A stretch of 64,000 nucleotides of DNA from Tulasnella sp. 424 (lineage: Eukaryota; Basidiomycota; Agaricomycetes; Cantharellales; Tulasnellaceae), in NCBI GenBank assembly GCA_019633425.1, contig WSUB01000091.1:1-64000 (forward strand), read 5' to 3'. The stretch's first letter is position 1. The number at the start of each line of letters is the position of its first letter. The position numbers and the translations under genes were made by a program. This document shows positions 21,899 to 33,614 of the stretch, piece after piece. The notes under the pieces are model-generated. The model had not been told where the DNA came from. It saw nothing but the letters and a program-made list of their open reading frames with translations, and did not search any database.

Positions 21899-23341
21899 TT
21901 AAATCGAGCAAGTAAACTGACTCGCAAAGAAAAGGCGCTGAACGAACCCAAATGAAAGGGGAAACACGCATCAAAAAGTCAGTCGTCACGAAAAGAAATC
22001 GTTTTCTTCGTCCCTTTTCACTCACAATTTGAACAGTCCCCGAAGTATCAAAGTGATTGGCCCGGAATTGCGCAAGGCTCCCACTGATCACGATGGAATT
22101 CAAAGCACCAGGAACGTATCCTATCTCCGTATGTGCCGCATTGCCGTCCGGGTTGACCCACGTCGGGATAAGCTCGTTATTCGCCCCGAGCGACCTACCG
22201 CCACGACCGGAGGGAGAGATGTAAATGAGTCACAGGCCTGAATCGAGATGAAAGCTAAAGTGACGAGCGCGCTAATCCTTACCACACGTTGCTTTCGATA
22301 TAGTCGCCGTTGTTACCCGCGTCATCTGAGTGTTGAGCGCTTGATACAGGTGGAGACCCGGTAGGAGCTAGCTTATCCAACACAACAGGAAGAACAATGA
22401 GCCTGCTGGTCAACGCTCCTAGCGGCAGGGAAAAAAATAGTGTGTGGATACAGGAATGAACGTACTAGCAGCCGTCCCGCCCATATACGCATAAGCAGAA
22501 CTGTTAGTGCTGAAAGGCGAGTTGGAAGAAGAGAAAGAAGTAAATCCGACGTTCGAATAACCTCCCGGTGAAGCCTTGATATATCGCCAAAAGGGGGAAG
22601 AAAGAAAACGAATTTAGGTTGAAATGCACAGCCCCCGACATCCCGGAGGAATCAGACTCACAGGATTGGTCAAAGCACCCGAAAGCAGTTGAGGGTTTAA
22701 CATCGCCGCGGTGCAATCGGTGGTCAGGGCGTAATCGCCAAAGACATTGAAGCCTTTGCGGACGTAGCCTAAAAGACTACCGGAAAGACCGTTCGAGTCG
22801 TAGACGAGTATGGCGGATCCGCTTTAATTTTTAATTTTTTTTGTTCAAAACAGTCAGCGTCATGTACAAGGCGAGGCACAACAGCCGGATAGTCATCAAA
22901 AGACTGACAATGAAGGACTAGTACGCGGTCTATGAGCTGAGCCCGATTTGGAACCATTATCTTTATCGTTCCCGATCGGCGTCCCCCGCGACAGCAAATC
23001 AGTCAACACCCACAGAAACAAACATCACACTCACATAGCTTCCTAGGCGCCAAAGGAGGCAAACCATTCGCGATTCTCATGGCGTTCGTGATCCGCTTCT
23101 CGACAATAGCATTCTCCTTCACCCCCTCCGAACGTTTTCCGGCGGCGATAGAGGCGGGTGCAGTTAAGCCATCAGCCCAAGGATGGGACAGTGGCAAGTC
23201 TTCACGACGAGATACCCCTCCTGCTACTAAAGGCTCTGACCCTCGGCCGACGGGGTGGTGGTGGTGGGCTGGCGCAGCAAGAATGACAGACGTGGCGAGA
23301 GTTGAAAATAAAAAGAGTGACTTGAGTAAAGAGTGGACCAT
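21899..23341 (-). CDS. A5: secreted protein, GLPPL-motif family, six exons
   Basis: Exons 23341-23031, 22821-22662, 22574-22466, 22418-22283, 22194-22026, 21937-21899; 924 bases, 307 aa, the longest copy. Start at MVHSLLKSLFLFSTLATSVI; the frame is open upstream of this ATG, but the paralogues and the TATA spacing favour it. Extra residues lie in the pro-region (AAGKRSEGVKENAIVEKRI) and in exon 3. The last exon is RLFFASQFTC. In its first intron the sequence after GTGAGT differs from the other copies by an indel. All junction phases agree with A1-A4. Confidence 0.7.
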
Positions 23342-23505
23342 TTTGCTTTTTTTATTTTTTATTTCCTGGTATGTTTTAGAGCGAGTGGACGTCCGAGAAG
23401 GGGGTCTCGGTATTGTGGCAGAGAAAGCGAGCAGAAGGAGTGGAAGAGGGATCTGTCTTGCAATGACAAATTCAACCGAGGTAACAACCAAGGGCTCGCT
23501 TTCAA

Positions 23506-23514
23506 CATATATAG
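23506..23514 (-). promoter_or_regulatory. TATA box of A5
   Basis: CTATATATG on the minus strand, 165 bases before the ATG at 23341. Confidence 0.5.
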
Positions 23515-24010
23515 CGATTCGCATTCGTTCCCATCAACCCTTCACGATCTGTGTGTTTCATGTTCCGGAAAGAAGAAGAAGCGAAAGAAGAAGAGCAAAG
23601 CGTGCCGCGCCCAGCTTGATCAACCCTGGAATCGGCACGGCTGGGAGCGGAAGGTATGGGAAATGCCAGGGACACGGCCCGTGAACCCTGGCGGATCGGT
23701 GATCAGATTCGACCCAACCGACTCGCATTCCTTGGCTCTGGTCCGTATTATTTTATTTTTTGATTATCGGTATCATTGAATAAGGAAATTCTAAGGTCTC
23801 GGTATTCATAGAGGCAAAAGGCGGGATCCAGGAACGAAACGAACGACAGGCTTCTCCACGCCAGGGCCCCGCAGTTGACGCGCAATCTTCTTATGAAGGT
23901 GATCGACCTGGCTTCTCGTACCTAGGCGTCTCTGAAGATGCAAAGATCTGGACTTCTATCCCAATCTTGCATAACCCGAACGTTGCGCAAACCAGGAACG
24001 GAACAACATT

Positions 24011-25395
24011 CGGGGATGGTGCCCCTGCTCCGTTTTATGGACTTGAGCAAACGAACCAACCACAGTGCAGCATTTTAAGGTATCGTACCCACGACGCACG
24101 ATGGCGGGCATCTCGCACGCGGCTTCGCTCGCGATTCTCGAGATCTATTGGGTATAGGAACTTTCTATTTTCCTTCACTAGGCAAGATCTTCTCTCCGCG
24201 ACCTGCAAATGATATCCTTTTCCCAGCTTGCCGATCGTTCTCAGCATATCTTCTATTCCTGAGCCTCAATGCCCCAGAAGACCCTTATTGACCAGCCTGG
24301 TGACCGTCATTGTTACTTAATGTATCTCCTGCGGTCACAGAATATCACAGTTCTTCAAGTTCCCATGCTATTTACATATAGAGCGTCCGGGCAAAGTCAA
24401 TCCTAAATCATTTCAAGAGGCTGGCCATTCAAGTTGTAGAGTAGACTCCCTCGAGTTGAAAAAACTCAAAATGGTTTAGAGGTTCGAAGCTCCACAAGCT
24501 GATAAAAGCAGTGCTCCAACAGAACACTCCGCGTCAGAGCATTCAGATGGATAGGGTAAATGGGAGAAACGCATCAAACTTCCCTCTCTTCAAGCCAGAC
24601 CAGCGGTTTTCGTGAGAAGGCTCACCGTCAAGAATGCCTCGTTGAAGCTTCCGGGCCAGATAGTCCTGCTAGAAATATGCTAGCCCGACCTTGATAGCGA
24701 TTAAGCGTCCCGTTTGGTGAAACGGTTTAGGGGTCAAAGTTGTGTTCCGATATGTCCGTCTAATCTCCGGTGGCGTTTATATTGGACTGGGATGATCACT
24801 CCCCCGTTTCAGAGCCATGCTAAGGCGCTTAACACCTTGTTTCCTACATGAGAGCTTCGTTACCAGATCAAAACTGTGACTCAGCGAAAGTCATGTGGGC
24901 TGGAGCCTTCTTCTTCCGAGTGACGGGGATATGCGATCGCTTGTTTTAACTAGCCTGCTATCGGCTCCGATGTCGGATGGTCCATGAAAACAAGAAGTCG
25001 TATCCATGATGACAGTATTCGCGCAGTTTCCGTCGCTCTTGAGGTCAAAGGAATAATATATTCCTTCTGTCGCTCATAAGCTCGGTTAAGCTCACGTTTG
25101 ATTTCCAGAACGAAACTATGGCCGTCAAGGGAACCGCGGTATTCCATCCAATTTCCGCCTTGGCTTTACTAGCAGGCTTCCTCCCGCCGAGAAGGGTTTC
25201 AATGGCTCTAGCTGGCTAAGGAAGGAAAGGAGCAAATGTCGAGTGGGTCTTCATGGTGGCACATCCCCTGAGCTGAAATCCGATGGACATTATAGCTACA
25301 AGTACATCTGCAAAGTACAGGCTGAGAGCTTCAATTAAATACAGTCACGTCGTCGATCCTTCAAAGCAGCCCCCAGTTTTTCTCATGAAGAGTCT
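24011..25395. other. Intergenic between the A and B clusters
   Basis: No gene, repeat or RNA supported on either strand. The longest ORF (24950-25147, minus) has no recognisable features. Confidence 0.4.
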
Positions 25396-25943
25396 TTAGC
25401 AATTCGAAATGTCAAGAACCCCAACTGGGTAACCAGCCTCGTTGCAGTCATTGGAATAAGCTAAAAAAAATGGGCAATCAGTGGATAGTAGCAGGTAGAT
25501 ACTAACACTAGGCATGTGACAGATGAATACCCACAGTTGAGGGTGCTCTGGAGGCTAGAATAAGTTTCAGCGCCGGTTTTTAGCTCGCAGTTAGCGCAAG
25601 TATAGAGAACAGAAACTAAGATCGGCCCGCAAAAGCAGCTCATGTCTTTGTTGCAACTCTAGGGGCTATTGCTCAGTGGGGTCCGAAATGGAAGTGGGCG
25701 GCTTGTACGTTCGAACTCACATCGCTGATCGGGGTCAAGGGTTGACAGTAGAAATCGCAAGCACTTGCAGTCTGGCGGCGAGTTATTGCAAGGAAATCCG
25801 ATTTCGGAACAGCAGCGGCGGAAGCTGGCAATGTCAGAGTCAGAAATCCGGACTTAGAAGCGTGAATTGGTTATAGATCCACCACAATATAACTCACCGA
25901 GTGCCGCAGCAGCAACAGAGGAAAAGAGGGCAGAGAGCTTCAT
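25396..25943 (-). CDS. B1: small secreted cysteine-rich protein (CFEM-like spacing)
   Basis: Exons 25943-25898, 25824-25721, 25658-25535, 25460-25396; 339 bases, 112 aa. Signal peptide MKLSALFSSVAAAALGASAA, then a short pro-part ending in ITRRQ (a possible Kex2 site). The mature part has nine Cys: C-x3-C-x9-C-x5-C-x-C-x10-C-x2-C, then two more, the last being the final residue (DISNC). The D-x2-C-x-C core (DMSCFC) resembles CFEM domains, but the remaining spacing does not fit fully, so CFEM-like is an inference. Likely extracellular. The donor of exon 3 is GTGGGT. Promoter sequence is shared with B2 and B3. Confidence 0.7.
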
Positions 25944-26049
25944 TGTTGGTGATAAGGTAAATATGGGAACGTGCTGCCATGGAGTCCCGTTGATGCGGCC
26001 TGCTTTTATCATCTGCCCTTCGTCTATCCAAAGTAAGTACAGTAGCCGT

Positions 26050-26981
26050 AGAAACTATGTAAAACCCTAACCCACAGGCCGCCAGGACCAAGTGACGGGT
26101 CATCCACCATGTCAAATTGTCTCATTAAAGAATAGTTTAATAGCGGGAATCTGGGAATGTAGATGGAATGATGGGGAGTGAATAAGGGAGATCAGGCACG
26201 TGAAGGCTTGCAACCAAAAATCCTCCATATCCGGATTCCTCCAATCTGTCCGTATCCTTGGGTCAGTCTGCGCTAATTGCAGGCACAGCCTCATGCGATA
26301 GTAGCCCAAGTCGTTCTACATTTATATGGCGTTTCTGAACTTTCACCCGCTCGGTGCGAATTTGGACCGCTCTGCTCATTGGTTTTCCTTACCGAGGTCC
26401 CTAAACCCAGTGGTAGTCGAAATTTCAAAATGGCGAGCTTTCGGAGCCACCGGAGCCTACCGGACGCGGGAATACATCTAGAGAAACGAGGTATTGAGTA
26501 ACGCTTTGTCGGAAACTTCCAGCGAGATACCAGCCTGACGATACTGCGATGCTAGATAGGCAGGGCGCCTATGATAGGGGTAACGATTACCGTACAGGGG
26601 CTCGGTGGCTGTGACCACGCTTTGGGAAATTCGTACTTGGCTTCGCATTATCTGATGCAGTCCTTGATGCAGCACTTGCGCCTCCCATTGCACGGAAGTG
26701 CAAGTCTCGTTTCAAGATAAACCGTCTAAGTATCAAATAACGTGCTTTTCAGGTTTAGCGACCGCCAAACGATTGCAAATGATAGGTGGAAAATAGAGAA
26801 GTTGACGACGGTGATCCATAGGTGGGCGACGGCTTGTCATGTCCCGGACCTACAAGTCGGTTGAACAGTACATATAATACAATACGCTTAGTACAAGCTT
26901 TATGCCTTATTGAAGAAACAACGGAGAAAAGCATAATTCTGCGGAAGCATTTCATGTTCGCCATCCTCGCATACCCGGTCC
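26050..26981. other. B1 upstream region and spacer
   Basis: Contains the duplicated upstream sequence of B1 (about 26090-26250: CATCCACCATG.., GGGAGATCAGG) that recurs upstream of B3 and, more diverged, of B2. No gene is seen in the rest. Confidence 0.4.
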
Positions 26982-27525
26982 TCAGCAGTTCGAAAGGGGG
27001 AGTTTACCAACTGAGTAACCAGCCTTGTCACACCAGTCGGTAAAAGCTAAGAATACAGAGAAGTCGTCAGTCCTACCGATATTTATTAGCTAGAGAGTTG
27101 TCAGGCAATGCTCACAGTCGAGACTGCTCTGGAGATTAGAGTGAGTATCGTAGCCGACATCCTGCTCGCAGCTTGAGCAAGTGTACAGAACCCCAGCCAC
27201 CACAGGGGTACAAATGCAGCTTGGGTCATCGATACAACTCTAGAAGAGACGTCTTGCGTTAAGCGCAACACTCATTTGGAGCGCTAGATGACGCTCACAT
27301 CAGAGTATTCGCCCAAGGGGCGACAGTGGATTTCGCAGGTATCTGTGGTTTGGTTTTTAGCCGCTGCAATTAAGTTCAATCTAGGAAGAGCGGCGGCGGA
27401 AGCTGATATTGTTAGAGAATGAAGTGTAAAGTTAGATGTGTGAACAGGGGGAGAACTAGCGAACAGGCGGAAGACTTACCCAATGCCGCTATAGTAGCAA
27501 TAGTTGAGAGGTATGAGAGCTTCAT
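26982..27525 (-). CDS. B2: small secreted cysteine-rich protein
   Basis: Exons 27525-27480, 27402-27299, 27239-27116, 27046-26982. Every exon has exactly the length of its B1 counterpart (46, 104, 124, 65), giving 112 aa. Start MKLSYLSTIATIAAL, mature core CEIHC..SCIDDPSCIC..YTCSSC, end PLSNC. The ITRRQ site of B1 is replaced by AAKNQ, so no dibasic site remains. Many residues differ from B1 and B3 but all Cys are kept, which argues for a folded disulfide-bonded product under selection. Confidence 0.7.
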
Positions 27526-28268
27526 TATCGGTGATTGGGAAATGCCTGAGACAGCTAGAAAGAGCAGCTGAATGAGAATAGAGAAGAGAGATACCGTATA
27601 GACGCTCTAATGCAAACGGCTTTTATAACACTGGGTCGCGTAAATCCAGCGGGTGAGAGTCCCAAAGACTCAACGGGGAGACCAAGAAAGCAGTCCTCCA
27701 GTACGCTAATCTGCTCGATTTGTTAATTGATAACGGTGAAAATCTGAGAATCGAGGTGGAGCGTACCGAGTAAACGGGGGAGGATCAGGTACAGACCTCG
27801 GGCCTTGTCATGGATTCGCCCTTTGCAAATCGCCCACAGCCCCGGACCACAAACGGAGCACAGGTTGGAGATGGCACTAATCCAAATCGATTTATAATGA
27901 GACGGGGCTCTTGAGTCTCTAAATAGACTGGGATTAACTGGAACCCTTCCCATGGGTGGATTTCCGTGGACAAAGTAATCGGCGACCGTCAAGTTCTCCG
28001 GAAATGATAATGTATCCAGGAAACAAACGAGAACAGAATCTCTATCTGAGTCTCTGGGTGAGATATCAGTCAAGAATGTAATGATAATGGAATGGTTTTT
28101 TTACATTGGGCGCCGTGGAGGCCGGGTCGGGAATGCGGCCGAAAGCGCCTGGGAATTGGTGCCTGGCTTGGCAGAGGTGAAGCTGGTGCCGCTTTCGCGG
28201 CTGCATCTGGGCGCGCGGCGCCCTTCGACTGAAAATATCTGCATTGAAGTATGTCTCACTCTAGGTGG

Positions 28269-28673
28269 TCATGTGTACGCATGAAGATACTTGACGTGTC
28301 TAACCGCCAAACAATCGGGCGCGTTCGCAAGATACCATTCCTTCGGCCTCTCAAATATCACCGCCCCTAAGACAGCCCAAGCAGAGAACACATCTATGGT
28401 TAGCAGGCACAGTGGCGTAGCGTAGTATTGGTATTCTGGGGTTGGCTTTTTTCGTAAGAACGAATCTTGAGAGCATAGGGGGACGTGAAGAGGACAACCG
28501 TTCATATCACTGCAGTACTGGTAGCGGGAATGCTGGCGATCGAAAACTCTATCCGTGCCAAAGTCCGGGAGGATCCTGAAGCGGGGTTCACCTAGCAGCT
28601 CCGAGGAGGTGGGGCACCCACGGGACCGAATAAGCTCGGTCAGCGCATTGCGTAACCTGTCAGCCTTAGCCAT
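28269..28673 (-). CDS. Hypothetical ORF, 134 aa
   Basis: Uninterrupted ORF between B2 and B3 starting MAKADRLRNALTELIRSRGC; it contains five further Cys and a hydrophobic patch near residue 95 (LLTIDVFSAWAVLGAVI). No family recognised, no paralogue in the window and no promoter signal noted. It may be a gene fragment or chance. Confidence 0.25.
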   Translation of the reverse strand: MAKADRLRNALTELIRSRGCPTSSELLGEPRFRILPDFGTDRVFDRQHSRYQYCSDMNGCPLHVPLCSQDSFLRKKPTPEYQYYATPLCLLTIDVFSAWAVLGAVIFERPKEWYLANAPDCLAVRHVKYLHAYT

Positions 28674-29236
28674 TTGGCGGTGAATCGGGGCGGGCCCGAA
28701 TCAACATCTCGATAGATATTCTACCTGTGAGGCTATTTCGCAAGCCGGAATTAGCCATCATGTTGTCTCGGCGTTTACCAGTGGTCCACACGTGCGCAAA
28801 TGCTGCGGTCTGCCCAGAATCCTTGCATCCAACGTTTGATCCGCAGTTGTGTAATGAAGACCAGGCCCTAGCTTACAACCACGTTCGCAATGCCGAAACA
28901 GCTACACCTTACTAATGTGGTTGCTTTCACTGGACCGCAGAAGGACATAATCAATCGGTAACTTGACGGCGGCTAATGAGGTTCTCAATGGCGGTTTCGG
29001 ACCTGATGAAGAGTTCTCTGTCCAGGTCAAGGATCCCGCGAGACAATACTACGCGTTCAGAAAACAGAGCGAATATACTACAGATTGTTATTGTCTCTCA
29101 CATATTCTGAGCTACTAGTCCGATGAACAATATACTACATACTGCAAAGTACAAGTCCTTTACTTCGTTTACGAGGCGGCGGAGGTAGACTCGCGAGGTA
29201 ACCTCCAATGTACGCCATGCTTCCATGACCAACTAC

Positions 29237-29781
29237 TCAGCAGGCCGAAAGGGGAAGGGTACCGACTGGGTAATTGGCCTGGGCACATTCACTGGAGTAG
29301 GCTGAGAAATGGAAATCAGTCAACTCAACAGGCCCATCCCAGCAGAATGATTAATACTCACAGTTGAGAGTGCTCTGAAGGGTGGAGTACGTTGCATAAC
29401 CGTCCTTTAAGTCGCAGGTAGCACAGGTGTACATGACAGAAGCCGTTAGACCTGAGCAGAGGCAGCTGATGTCATTGCCGCAGGTCTAAATGGGAGCGAC
29501 TCGTGTTAAGTGCTAGGCTTTCTAGGATGACGGTGCGATCCATTATTTCTAATTTACCTTGGAAATTGCATCCAAGGGGTCACAGTAGAAAGAGCAGGCA
29601 TTTGAGGTCTGGCGGCGAGTCACCGCGAGCAAGTTAGATTTCGGAACAGCAGCAGCTGAAGCTGATAATATCGGAAATATCGAGATGGAAATTTAGAAAT
29701 ATGGGGTGGGATCAGCGAACAGACAATAGACCCACCAGCTGCAAGCGTAGCAACGGTGTAGAAGAGGGCGGAGAGCTTCAT
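29237..29781 (-). CDS. B3: small secreted cysteine-rich protein
   Basis: Exons 29781-29736, 29661-29558, 29485-29362, 29301-29237, again 46/104/124/65 bases and 112 aa. Start MKLSALFYTVATLAAG, a VTRRQ dibasic site as in B1, mature core CSFYC..TCGNDISCLC..YTCATC, ending LPLSAC. Exon 2 ends in AAG followed by GTAAAT rather than GAT followed by GTGAG. A TATAAAT-like box lies about 90 bases upstream (about 29870). Closer to B1 than to B2 in the pro-part. Function unknown. Confidence 0.7.
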
Positions 29782-29879
29782 GGTTGATGTTGAGGGGATA
29801 GTCAAAAATGGGTAGAAAGTGAAGGGGATGAGTGGGATGAAGGCAGAGAAATACGATATTGAGGCGCGGATTTATAGCA

Positions 29880-31044
29880 TGGGCGATATCGATTCCAGTG
29901 TAAGCGGAATGCCGCTGGGATCGAGTGAACCCCCCACAAGTCGGCTACCAAGGCGAAGTAACCAGTCATCCGCCATGCTAATTTGCCTCATAAGGCACAG
30001 CGTGAGTGTGAAAATCTGAGAATTGAGGTGAAGGAGATAAATGAACAAGGGAGATCAGGTACGCAGAGACTTGTTATGAATTTCCGGCACCGCCTTGGGA
30101 GTCCCACACCCCTAAGACCGCAGTGCAGTCAGATCGCGAGTAAAGCCTTGATAGACGGCGGATAAACCACTCGGGGATTTATGTATCGTTTTCGAGCCTT
30201 GAAATGCCTTGACATCCATTTGGACCAAGGTCAGCGTGAAGATCCGCCAATAGGTCGGCTGTGGAAGCGGAACCACGCGCCTCAAAGTGGAGCTGATCGG
30301 ACGGGATGCAGTGAAACAATAATTAACGCTTATTTGGAATAAAGCGTGATGGGAATCGACTCATGGGTCTATATTTGAGATTTCGGAGGCCGCGTGACTG
30401 CGACCAATGGAATCTGGGAAATTCGTGCCTTGGCTTGGCTGCCGATCCGCTACAGCCGCCCCTGTCCGTTATCCGCATCGCGTCTCGATATGGATAGATA
30501 AATTATACTCGAAGGCGGCATTTGTACGTAGTACCAATGATTGCTATCTCTGAGGGCCGCGAATAAGCCTCATGCTTTGGCACATTGGCCAAAAGACGGT
30601 TCCGCGTTCATATGAATCGAGCAAGGGCGCTGTGGCTGGGCCTTGTCTACAGTATAGCAGAGCTATCGCAAGCCTCGGGTAAAGGGGGGCAGTGATTTGA
30701 GAATGAGCCGAACGTGAGCGCGCTGATGTACAACGGTGGGCGCAGTGGCCAGAAGCCTCGACATGGCGACACATCCGATATGCTACCCATCCCTTTTGGT
30801 TCAGGCACTTTAATGTATTGCTACTATTTCCCCCATTTGCACTCGGGTTTGTCTTCGTGAGGCTCCAATAGGGGGCTTTCGTGCCGTGCCGCAGTGCACG
30901 AGTGTGGGGAGGTCGAAACCGGCGCCCTTCCTGGGTGTCGACCTCCCGAAACGCTTCATTGCAAGTATTCTACTTCGAGGGGTTTTGCCTGACTAGAATC
31001 AGGTCATAATATTCCAAGTGAAGAAAACAGGCTCTAAGGGTAAT
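29880..31044. other. Intergenic; B3 upstream region then no gene
   Basis: 29960-30090 resembles the upstream regions of B1 and B2. From about 30100 to 31044 no coding or RNA feature is supported. Confidence 0.4.
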
Positions 31045-32654
31045 TTATACAAAACTAGGCTGATGGGCTTCTCGGATTACATTCAAGACATATTGGAGAC
31101 GAGCCCATCCCTCCGCGTAAGCCCCTTTCCTGTCACATTTGAGCGTTGTCAGGTTTGGCCACGACGCCAGTAAGGACGTTGCCACATCTCGCAAGCGTTG
31201 CTCAACGATCTCGTTGGTCTCCTGTTCCGGTTCAGGCAGCACGATCACCGAACGTCCAACATCAATCAGACGCAAAGCAGGACCAGCTCCATGCGCCTCC
31301 TGTCGCATCTCCTCGGGGGTATTGTCCGTCAGATCCAGTCGAACCCGGGCAGCTAGGGTTTCCAACTTTGGGCAGAGTTCGGCGAAGCACCGCAGCATCC
31401 CCAGCGGCAGGATCCCCGTTTGTAAAGGATCTGCGGGTGCCAGTTGCAAATGGCGAAGCCCGCGCCAGGATTGAGCCATGGTCCGTAAAACGTCTTGGGA
31501 GAAGTCTGAGCTTCTACCTCGGATCGACACGTCTTCTAAACCACTGCACTTGAGAGCTGGAGCGAGACAGGAATGGAAGAACAACGATGCCGGTTCGCTT
31601 AGTCGCAGGACCTTGAGTTTTGGGAATCGGTCCAAGGAGGGAAGAATATCCGCTTCGGCGATCTGTGTGGACTCTGGCGCCCACGTGACCTCCAGCTGCT
31701 GAAGGTCTGCCGAGGTGATGCCAGAAACAATCCGGCGAATTCCTTCAACGCCACGACCTTCGACGCGAAGAGTTTGGAGAGACTTGAAAGCATCATCAGC
31801 GATGCTGATATCCGTATTGCCAACTCCCATGAAGGCTGCTCGAGAAAGATGGTCCATCTGGCTGGCGAACTGTACCACCTGGGCTAGCTCCTGGGGCGTC
31901 GTCCGGATTTCCAGGCGAGTAAGGGAAGGATAGTGCTTAACCGTATCTATTACGGTTTCCGATGAACGCATGGTGTAGGACGGGAGGTGGATGATGAGGG
32001 AGGAAAGGGAGGGAAAACGGAGAGGGATCAAGGGGATAACGCTTTCGGCTAAGGCAGGATTCGGACGCGATTGTCGAATATCCACGTCATCGACGGTCGG
32101 GGATGTAAACAAGCCAATGAATTCGGACTGTTTGTGGCATGGTTCGACCTCTTCGACTTGCAGGCTTCGAAGATTTCGGAACAGCGAGCCAGCTGAATGA
32201 TAATCTTTCAGAACCGGAAAGATGTCGCTGTGATTTACAGATGCTTGCAGTCGAAGGCGCTTTACAAAGGGAGCGTGGACTTGAAACCGAGCCCAGTCCG
32301 CGGGTTGTAATTCCCGTTTGACGTTAATGTGATATCGCTGGGGTAAAATAGCGCGTCGTTCAACTGAAGAACACCACAAATCTGGGGAATTAGACGTACA
32401 GGTTTATCAGTTGGTCGTTGGCCTCGCAGGGGGATTGTAAGGCCCACAAGGCCGATGCCTTCGGTGGAAACCTCGGTGCAAGAAACCCCTGGAAGGAGCT
32501 GCGCGCAGTCGGCCAGCGTCACGTCCTCCCAGAGAAGAGATGATGATTCTTCCCAGAACTGGCGGGATACTGTCGTACAACTTGCGAGATCGTTTTGGTC
32601 TAAATTTTGCAGGATATGCCCAAGGATCTCGGGTAACGAGAGTGCTGGGTGCAT
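31045..32654 (-). CDS. F-box / LRR-like protein
   Basis: Exons 32654-32400 and 32337-31045 (62-base intron, GTACGT donor, CCCCAG acceptor); 515 aa. Residues 1-45 form an F-box (MHPALSLPEILGHILQNLDQ, then CTTVSRQFWEE and a W-E-D ending), which binds Skp1 in SCF ubiquitin ligases. The rest is a long Leu-rich region with irregular repeats (LRLQASV, LTRLEIRTTP, LQQLEVTWAP, LKVLRLSEP, LRHLQLAP), typical of large basidiomycete F-box families that select substrates. The ATG was chosen because the F-box starts directly at it. The intron join is supported because each frame alone breaks the domain. Confidence 0.8.
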
Positions 32655-33614
32655 CGTCACGTAACGGTTTGCAGGACTGCGCAGGTGAGCTTGAGATGGA
32701 TTGGATTTTAGGCCCGTCGATATATGACGCTCCCTGATGACGACAGTGGTTGATATGTTAAGAGTGCAGCGCGCTGGGAGAGTAGACGGACCGTGAATTA
32801 TGTAGTGGACCAAGAGACCCGAGCGTAATGACGGTCAGAAATCGAACTTCGAACGACGCGACAAACTTTGCCAAACTTCCGGGTCCATAAACCGAACCTC
32901 CACCGGTGAACTTGCGGCCCCCGAATCCATTTTTCTACAAATCTTGCCAACTCGTTCCGCCTTCCGAGCTTACGGATATGGCTACAGCATTATATGCCAA
33001 GCGTGAACGTACTTAATTGGCTATGTCGCAAGGCCCAACGAACTGAGAGCCAACGAACAGCAGCCAGGTACGCCTAAAATTCCATCCACCTTCTCACCTA
33101 ACGTGGGTCTTACAGGGACAAATCTATCCAGGCTGGGACTTTTTTTAGTGCGGAAGGTTTGATGGCCTCGTCTTGACTAACAATGCTGCCTAACTTCATT
33201 GCTCCAGTGCGCTGTGTGTTGCTACGATCGGCGGCCGCTCTCCTTCAGTCCCGCGGCCATCAAGGTAACACTTCAAGCATAATCTCACGCTCGAGTTGAG
33301 GTCAGTTTCTCCCTCAGAATGCATCCGGTGTCTAGTCGTCTAATTTTGGAGGGTTGGTGCGGAGCTACCACCCCCCAGAGGTTGGACGCAGCACTCGTCA
33401 CCTCTGTCTCCCAAGTTCGCCTATCAGCTTCCGAGCAAATGAAACGACGTTCTGAGCTTCTAGTATGTGAAATTGCAAGTTCCGGTGTTTAATCTCCAAG
33501 TCCGGCTCAACGCCGCCGGTTATCGATGAAAACGCCTTCTCTGCGTGCCATTGACCGAAAACGGGCACAATCGCACAACCACCATCAGAGACAAGTCACT
33601 CACCTCCCACCACC
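32655..33614. other. Intergenic between F-box and DUF2264 genes
   Basis: Divergent promoter region for the two flanking genes. No further gene supported. Confidence 0.4.

Larger units (their letters stand above)
7163..24010. repeat. Five tandem segmental duplications carrying A1-A5
   Basis: The same kilobase-scale block recurs from about 7163, 10786, 14346, 16965 and 21013. Landmarks repeat in order: the GACGCAAGTCACGA..CTTCCATGTA segment, an ACAATATATTA segment, a spacer, then an A-type gene on the minus strand and its promoter. Units 1 and 2 are about 3.6 kb. Unit 3 lacks the first ~850 bases. Unit 4 carries a foreign insertion at about 17172-17400. Units 1-3 share a minisatellite. Units 4 and 5 instead share a ~550-base flank (19440-19990 and 23520-24010). 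Coding and intergenic parts have diverged clearly, so the amplification is not recent for all units. Confidence 0.85.

Noticed and set aside
25680..25725. tRNA-like GTTCGAACTC arm
   Set aside because: No acceptor stem or anticodon arm at the right distance, and it lies within intron 2 of B1.
31139..31553. Plus-strand ORFs of 111-135 aa
   Set aside because: Shadows of the F-box/LRR-like gene on the other strand.
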